In this document: positions 11,452-13,882 of the stretch, one piece after another
Numbering within the stretch: the first letter of the stretch is position 1
Layout of the letters: every line of letters starts with the position of its first letter
Assembly: GCA_001004085.1 (NCBI GenBank)
Contig: LCQJ01000005.1
Span: 1-13,882 of the forward strand
DNA from: Parcubacteria group bacterium GW2011_GWA2_50_10b
GTDB lineage: Bacteria > Patescibacteriota > Minisyncoccia > Phycocordibacterales > Zambryskibacteraceae
Direction of reading: 5' to 3'
Length of the DNA: 13,882 bases
The notes under the pieces: model-generated
Seen by the model: the letters and a program-made list of their open reading frames with translations, nothing else
What the model was told of the DNA's origin: nothing
The model's database searches: none
Position numbers and translations under genes: made by a program

Positions 11452-12813
11452 ATGTCGAAAAAGATCGAGGATATCATTCCGCCAGAAAGACGAAGGAGCA
11501 TACGGGACATCCCAATACCTGAAGGCCGGCGCAAAAGCGACCCGTTCTCGCCACGCCCTGCCACTCCGGCCAGAGCTACCGCCAGAAAAGCCGCTCCCGC
11601 CATTCGCATCGAAGAGGAAGAAGAATCTGCTGTTCCAGTTTCCGGACGCAATCCGGATTTCCCGCGACGCAAAAGGACTTCGAGAAGGAGAGTGTGGATG
11701 GCCGCAGGTGCGGGAGCGCTCATCCTCATTTTCGCCGTTCTTTCGATGTTTAACGGAGCCACTTTCGCCTACGTGCCGAAATCGGCCGCCCTTATTTTCA
11801 ACAACGAGACCTACACGGCTCACAAGTCGGGGACGGAAGGACTTTTCTACAGTGTGGTTAAACTCTCCCGAGAGAAAGGGGCCGCCACGCCGGCCGGCGG
11901 CGAGACCGATGTCGAGAGAAAGGCCTCCGGAGTAATCGTGGTCTACAACGATGCTTCCGCCGAACCGCAAAGATTGATTGAAAACACACGCTTCGAATCT
12001 TCCGCCGGCAAGATTTACCGTATCAGAAACGTCATCACTATCCCGGGCAAGAAAACCGTCTCAGGGGTTTCGCAGCCAGGCACTATTGAAGTGACCGTGT
12101 ACGCCGACGCGCCGGGCGAAGCATATAATGCCGGCCTTTCCGATTTCACCGTGCCGGGACTCAAAGGCACTCCGCGTTATACTTCGATTTATGCCCGCTC
12201 CAAGACCCCCATGACCGGCGGTCTGGTTGGCAAGGAAAAGACGGTCAAAGCCGAGGACCTGGCCCGCGTCAAAGCGGAGCTCCAAGGGGCTCTCAAGGAC
12301 GAGTTGTGGCAGGAAGTCCAGGCCGAAGTGCCGGGGGATTTCATCCTCTTTCCTTCTCTCTTGTCCTATACTTTTGAAGACCTGCCGCAGGGGGCCGGTT
12401 CGGGCGACAACGTCACCGTCAACGCCCGCGGCAACCTCTATGGTGTTATGTTCAAGAAAAGCGACCTGGCCGGTTACCTGGCGCTCAAGAAACTGAGTGT
12501 TCCCAAGACCGAGCCGGTGGAGGTGCCTGCACTCAGTTCCCTTAATCTGACTTTCGCCGGCACGCCCCCGGCCGACCTCCTCTCGGTGAGTGAAATTAAT
12601 TTCAAAATCGTCGGCAATGCCACAGTGCTGTGGCTCACGGACGAAGTGGCTCTGAAAGCCGATATCCTCGGTCGCCACAAGAGAGACATCACAGCCATTC
12701 TCAAGAATTATCCGACCGTCGCTTCCGCCAGCGTGACTGTCAGACCTTTCTGGAAAAGCACTTTACCGGCCGAAAGCGATAAGGTTTCCATCAAGAAGTT
12801 GTCAGCCCAGTAG
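11452..12813 (+). CDS. Single-pass membrane protein with baseplate-J-like extracellular domain
   Basis: 453 residues. A basic and proline-rich cytoplasmic N-terminus (about 1-80, including RRKRTSRRR) precedes one membrane helix (about 82-100), placing the rest outside. The outer domain is beta-rich: VERKASGVIVVYNDASAEPQ, then a stretch around RFESSAGKIYRIRNVITIPG, GTIEVTVYADAPGEAYNAG and FTVPGLKGTPRY. This order (added tags, a value required to be set, then the VT-YADAPG-EYN signature) is what CPR proteins annotated as baseplate J/gp47 family show. The family name comes from a phage tail protein but the cellular role is unknown; a cell-surface or pilus-related structure is a guess. ATG 11452 is chosen over an in-frame ATG at 11350 that overlaps alaS, because the promoter is only seven bases ahead and MSKKIEDIIPPERR is a natural start. 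Confidence 0.75.
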   Translation: MSKKIEDIIPPERRRSIRDIPIPEGRRKSDPFSPRPATPARATARKAAPAIRIEEEEESAVPVSGRNPDFPRRKRTSRRRVWMAAGAGALILIFAVLSMFNGATFAYVPKSAALIFNNETYTAHKSGTEGLFYSVVKLSREKGAATPAGGETDVERKASGVIVVYNDASAEPQRLIENTRFESSAGKIYRIRNVITIPGKKTVSGVSQPGTIEVTVYADAPGEAYNAGLSDFTVPGLKGTPRYTSIYARSKTPMTGGLVGKEKTVKAEDLARVKAELQGALKDELWQEVQAEVPGDFILFPSLLSYTFEDLPQGAGSGDNVTVNARGNLYGVMFKKSDLAGYLALKKLSVPKTEPVEVPALSSLNLTFAGTPPADLLSVSEINFKIVGNATVLWLTDEVALKADILGRHKRDITAILKNYPTVASASVTVRPFWKSTLPAESDKVSIKKLSAQ

Positions 12814-12820
12814 CCACTTG

Positions 12821-12899
12821 TCCCATTAGAAGCCAGGGTGTACAAGCCAGTCAATATAACCTATTATCAAAACATAATAAGCAAAAGCTTCTAACGGGA
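12821..12899 (+). repeat. Inverted repeat spanning the infA leader and start codon
   Basis: TCCCATTAGAAGC (12821-12833) pairs with GCTTCTAACGGGA (12887-12899) with one mismatch (A12825/C12895) and a 53-base loop. The right arm ends on the A of the infA ATG, so pairing would hide the start codon region. A possible -10 box TATTAT (12862-12867) with a poor TGTACA -35 (12839-12844) lies in the loop; if used, the message would start after the left arm and the stem could not form in RNA. The right arm resembles that of the element at 6857-6869. Confidence 0.6.
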
Positions 12900-13114
12900 T
12901 GAACCAAAACAAAGAGCTCGAAAAGACCGGGGTGGTGGTGGAATCCCTGCCCAATATCATGTTCAAGGTGAAATTGGACCATAACGGAGAGGAAATTCTG
13001 ACCTACCTTTCCGGGAAAATGCGTCTGCACCGTATCCGGGTTTTGGTGGGAGATAAGGTGCTCCTGGAGCTCGAGCCCTACGGTGGCAAAGCCCGCATCA
13101 CCAAACGTTTATAA
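12899..13114 (+). CDS. infA: Translation initiation factor IF-1
   Basis: 71 residues, the normal size. IF-1 binds the ribosomal A site of the small subunit and helps IF-2 and IF-3 choose the start codon. The single OB-fold is complete: [39 protein letters not shown] (the conserved SGKMR-IR--GD pattern) and the ending [10 protein letters not shown]. Compared with E. coli IF-1 the N-terminus has a few extra residues (MNQNKELEK). There is no Shine-Dalgarno sequence at a sensible distance: ACGGG directly abuts the ATG and is part of an inverted repeat. It stands alone rather than in the usual ribosomal protein cluster with rpmJ, rpsM and rpsK. Confidence 0.96.
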   Translation: MNQNKELEKTGVVVESLPNIMFKVKLDHNGEEILTYLSGKMRLHRIRVLVGDKVLLELEPYGGKARITKRL

Positions 13115-13138
13115 AATTCCTCAAGTATCACCTAAACT

Positions 13139-13181
13139 TTGTTAAGTAAGATACTATGATATATCATAGTATCTATATAAT
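13139..13181 (+). promoter_or_regulatory. Promoter region of the TrpR-like gene
   Basis: Two readings are possible. TTGTTA (13139-13144), a 17-base spacer and TATCAT (13162-13167) place the -10 box inside the palindrome. Alternatively TATAAT (13176-13181) lies two bases after the palindrome, 12 bases before ATG 13194, with no good -35 box. In both cases a repressor on the palindrome would block RNA polymerase. Confidence 0.45.
13149..13174 (+). promoter_or_regulatory. Operator-like perfect 26-bp palindrome upstream of the TrpR-like gene
   Basis: The half-site AGATACTATGATA is followed by its exact reverse complement, centred between 13161 and 13162, ending 19 bases before ATG 13194. Overlap with both possible promoters and position before a repressor gene suggest an autoregulatory operator. 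Known trp operators are also palindromes with CTAG-type half-sites; here the corresponding bases are CTAT. Confidence 0.7.
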
Positions 13182-13193
13182 AATAGTATTTTT

Positions 13194-13619
13194 ATGAAAG
13201 TAAAAATCGGAAAATTGGGAAAGAAAGAGGTAATGCGAACTCTTGATACCCTTTATACTGCTGCCAGTGCCATTCAAGGAAGAGAGGCCGTAAAACTTTT
13301 TCTGCGCGATTTGCTCACACCAAGTGAGCGGATAATGTTGGGGCGTCGTTTGATTATTGCCAGGAAGCTTATAAATGGAGAGACACATGAAGAAATAGTG
13401 AACAGTCTTGGGGTAGGCTACGACACTATTATGAGAGTGCAAAAATGGCTTGATGACCAGTTACCAGGTTATGAAAAGGCGATTGAAGGTATGGAGAAAG
13501 AATTTAAAAATAGAAAAGACAAAATGCTTTATGCAAAAAGTGCCATCTACCGTTTGAAGAAAAAATACCCGATGCATTTCCTGCTTTTTCCGACCCCAAA
13601 ACTCAAAGATTTTAATTAA
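13194..13619 (+). CDS. TrpR-family DNA-binding repressor
   Basis: 141 residues; residues about 8-100 match the Trp repressor superfamily (TrpR/YerC group). Typical are an N-terminal helix with LDTLYTAASAIQGREAVKLF, then LLTPSERIMLGRRLIIARKL (the LTP-ER--LG-R--IA pattern before the reading head), NGETHEEIVNSLGVGYDTIM as the helix-turn-helix and RVQKWLD. It then carries a basic tail of about 40 residues (KNRKDKMLYAKSAIYRLKKK) beyond the usual 100-110. The family acts as a dimer on palindromic operators; TrpR itself needs tryptophan, but the YerC-like group is not proven to. No tryptophan genes are nearby. The gene is visibly AT-rich compared with the rest of the window. Matching palindromes lie on both sides, so it likely controls itself and what follows. 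Confidence 0.88.
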   Translation: MKVKIGKLGKKEVMRTLDTLYTAASAIQGREAVKLFLRDLLTPSERIMLGRRLIIARKLINGETHEEIVNSLGVGYDTIMRVQKWLDDQLPGYEKAIEGMEKEFKNRKDKMLYAKSAIYRLKKKYPMHFLLFPTPKLKDFN

Positions 13620-13636
13620 ATATAATAAAATAAAAC

Positions 13637-13654
13637 ACTATGATATATCATAGT
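13637..13654 (+). promoter_or_regulatory. Second operator-like palindrome, 18 bp, downstream of the TrpR-like gene
   Basis: ACTATGATATATCATAGT is a perfect palindrome identical to the central 18 bases of the operator at 13149-13174, centred 484 bases away. A TATAAT (13621-13626) lies 10 bases ahead and a short open frame starts one base behind. This is consistent with control of a second transcription unit, or with looping between the two sites. Confidence 0.7.
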
Positions 13655-13655
13655 A

Positions 13656-13727
13656 ATGAAGTTAGATTTATCACACGAGGAAATCGTCGACATACACATG
13701 GGAGCAACCGGCTATCACGAATACTAG
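13656..13727 (+). CDS. Short open frame behind the second operator, possibly a truncated gene
   Basis: Twenty-three codons (starting MKLDLSHEEIVDIHMGATG) end at TAG 13725-13727. I do not recognise it. It begins one base after the palindrome, and the message would start at or just before its ATG, as expected for a leaderless target of the repressor. The start of an insertion sequence lies within about 60 bases after it, so it may be the surviving 5' end of a longer gene cut by that insertion. It may equally be a chance frame or a small peptide. Confidence 0.3.
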   Translation: MKLDLSHEEIVDIHMGATGYHEY

Positions 13728-13787
13728 GGAATGAGCTTCATCTGAGGTTGTGGGGAGGGGAAATAAGGGGACGCCGCGGGCGTTGTC
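13728..13787 (-). mobile_element. Probable end region of the right-hand insertion sequence
   Basis: This is the non-coding stretch between the minus-strand transposase stop (13788-13790) and the operator-linked short frame. It contains GAGCTTCATCTGAGGTTGTG and an imperfect hairpin (about 13769-13788: GGAC/GTCC and GCC/GGC with a bulge). The element terminus must lie here or slightly to the left, but no matching inverted repeat or target duplication can be identified because the other end is outside the window. Confidence 0.35.
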
Positions 13788-13882
13788 CTAGGTACACACA
13801 TTTGGCGGACTAAGTCTTGAATAATCGGCAAGAAATTCATTCGGTGTCTTGCCGCCCAATCCGCAGTGCTCAAGATTGTTGT
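13788..13882 (-). CDS. IS3/IS481-like transposase, C-terminal end (partial, runs off the window)
   Basis: On the minus strand an open frame enters from the window edge and stops at 13788-13790. It encodes 30 residues with NNLEHCGLGGKTPNEFLADY. The arrangement NN-x-x-H--LG-KTPNEF is typical of the end of the rve integrase core in IS3- and IS481-type transposases. The rest, including the catalytic DDE residues, is outside the window. The sequence differs from the transposase tail at 3-89, so two different elements flank this region. Confidence 0.72.
   Translation of the reverse strand, partial: NNLEHCGLGGKTPNEFLADYSRLSPPNVCT

Noticed and set aside
12061..12678. Minus-strand frame of 205 codons within the baseplate-J-like gene
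   Set aside because: No start signal or motif, and it fully overlaps a better-supported plus-strand gene.
11433..12813. Missing AlaRS domains encoded in the next gene (split or frameshifted alaS)
   Set aside because: The downstream protein has a basic N-terminus, a membrane helix and a beta-rich outer domain; none of its frames shows AlaRS editing or C-Ala motifs.
1..13882. CRISPR array, tRNA or rRNA genes
   Set aside because: No regularly spaced repeats, no cloverleaf-like segments with TTC-A loops, and no rRNA-like conserved stretches were found by eye.

Overview
The window looks like a stretch of a Candidate Phyla Radiation (Patescibacteria, most likely Parcubacteria/Paceibacteria-like) genome. 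The evidence is the gene set and style: a DUF5671-type membrane protein, a sigma-region-4/HARE helix-turn-helix fusion, a DUF8128-like membrane protein in front of mltG, a very short alanyl-tRNA synthetase, a family-4 uracil-DNA glycosylase without iron-sulfur cysteines, and extremely tight gene packing. TGA appears to be used as a stop codon (leuS, udg), so there is no sign of the SR1-type recoding. The phylum is inferred from these features; no rRNA gene is present to confirm it.

Layout. Bases 3-89 carry the last codons of an IS30-like transposase. A strong promoter directly follows it and leads into a DUF5671-like membrane protein (135-1175). Next come leuS (1287-3527), a sigma4-HARE regulator (3573-4610), and a probable operon of a DUF8128-like membrane protein, mltG and mnmA (4704-7970). 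A second operon follows with an ATP-cone/Mrr-like nuclease, an MgtC-like membrane protein and a family-4 UDG (7983-9893). Then come a GC-rich orphan gene with its own promoter and terminator (9959-10228), a minimal alaS (10266-11432), a single-pass baseplate-J-like surface protein (11452-12813), infA (12899-13114), and an AT-rich TrpR-family repressor gene between two copies of a perfect palindrome (13194-13619). The right end is the 3' end of an IS3/IS481-like transposase on the minus strand. Every coding gene between the two transposase ends is on the plus strand.

Two patterns stand out. First, hairpin-forming palindromic segments sit in frame inside protein genes: three in leuS and two or three in mnmA. 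In at least two cases (2355-2384 and 7257-7298) the hairpin boundaries coincide with whole codons and with extra residues not expected in the family, like the Rickettsia palindromic elements but with different sequences. Related inverted repeats lie between genes, next to promoters or start codons. Second, many genes have a -10 box ending 6-7 bases before the ATG, with good -35 boxes in several cases. This predicts leaderless mRNAs, while the few genes with a Shine-Dalgarno sequence are internal in operons or have real leaders.

Functionally the window mixes translation (LeuRS, AlaRS, IF-1, MnmA), envelope work (MltG, DUF5671, MgtC, baseplate-J-like and DUF8128-like proteins), DNA repair or defence (UDG, nuclease) and transcription control (sigma4-HARE, TrpR-like). 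Reduced proofreading is a further theme: AlaRS lacks its editing and C-Ala domains, and LeuRS has a shortened CP1 editing domain. No tRNA, rRNA or CRISPR array was seen, and no stretch longer than about 300 bases lacks a gene.
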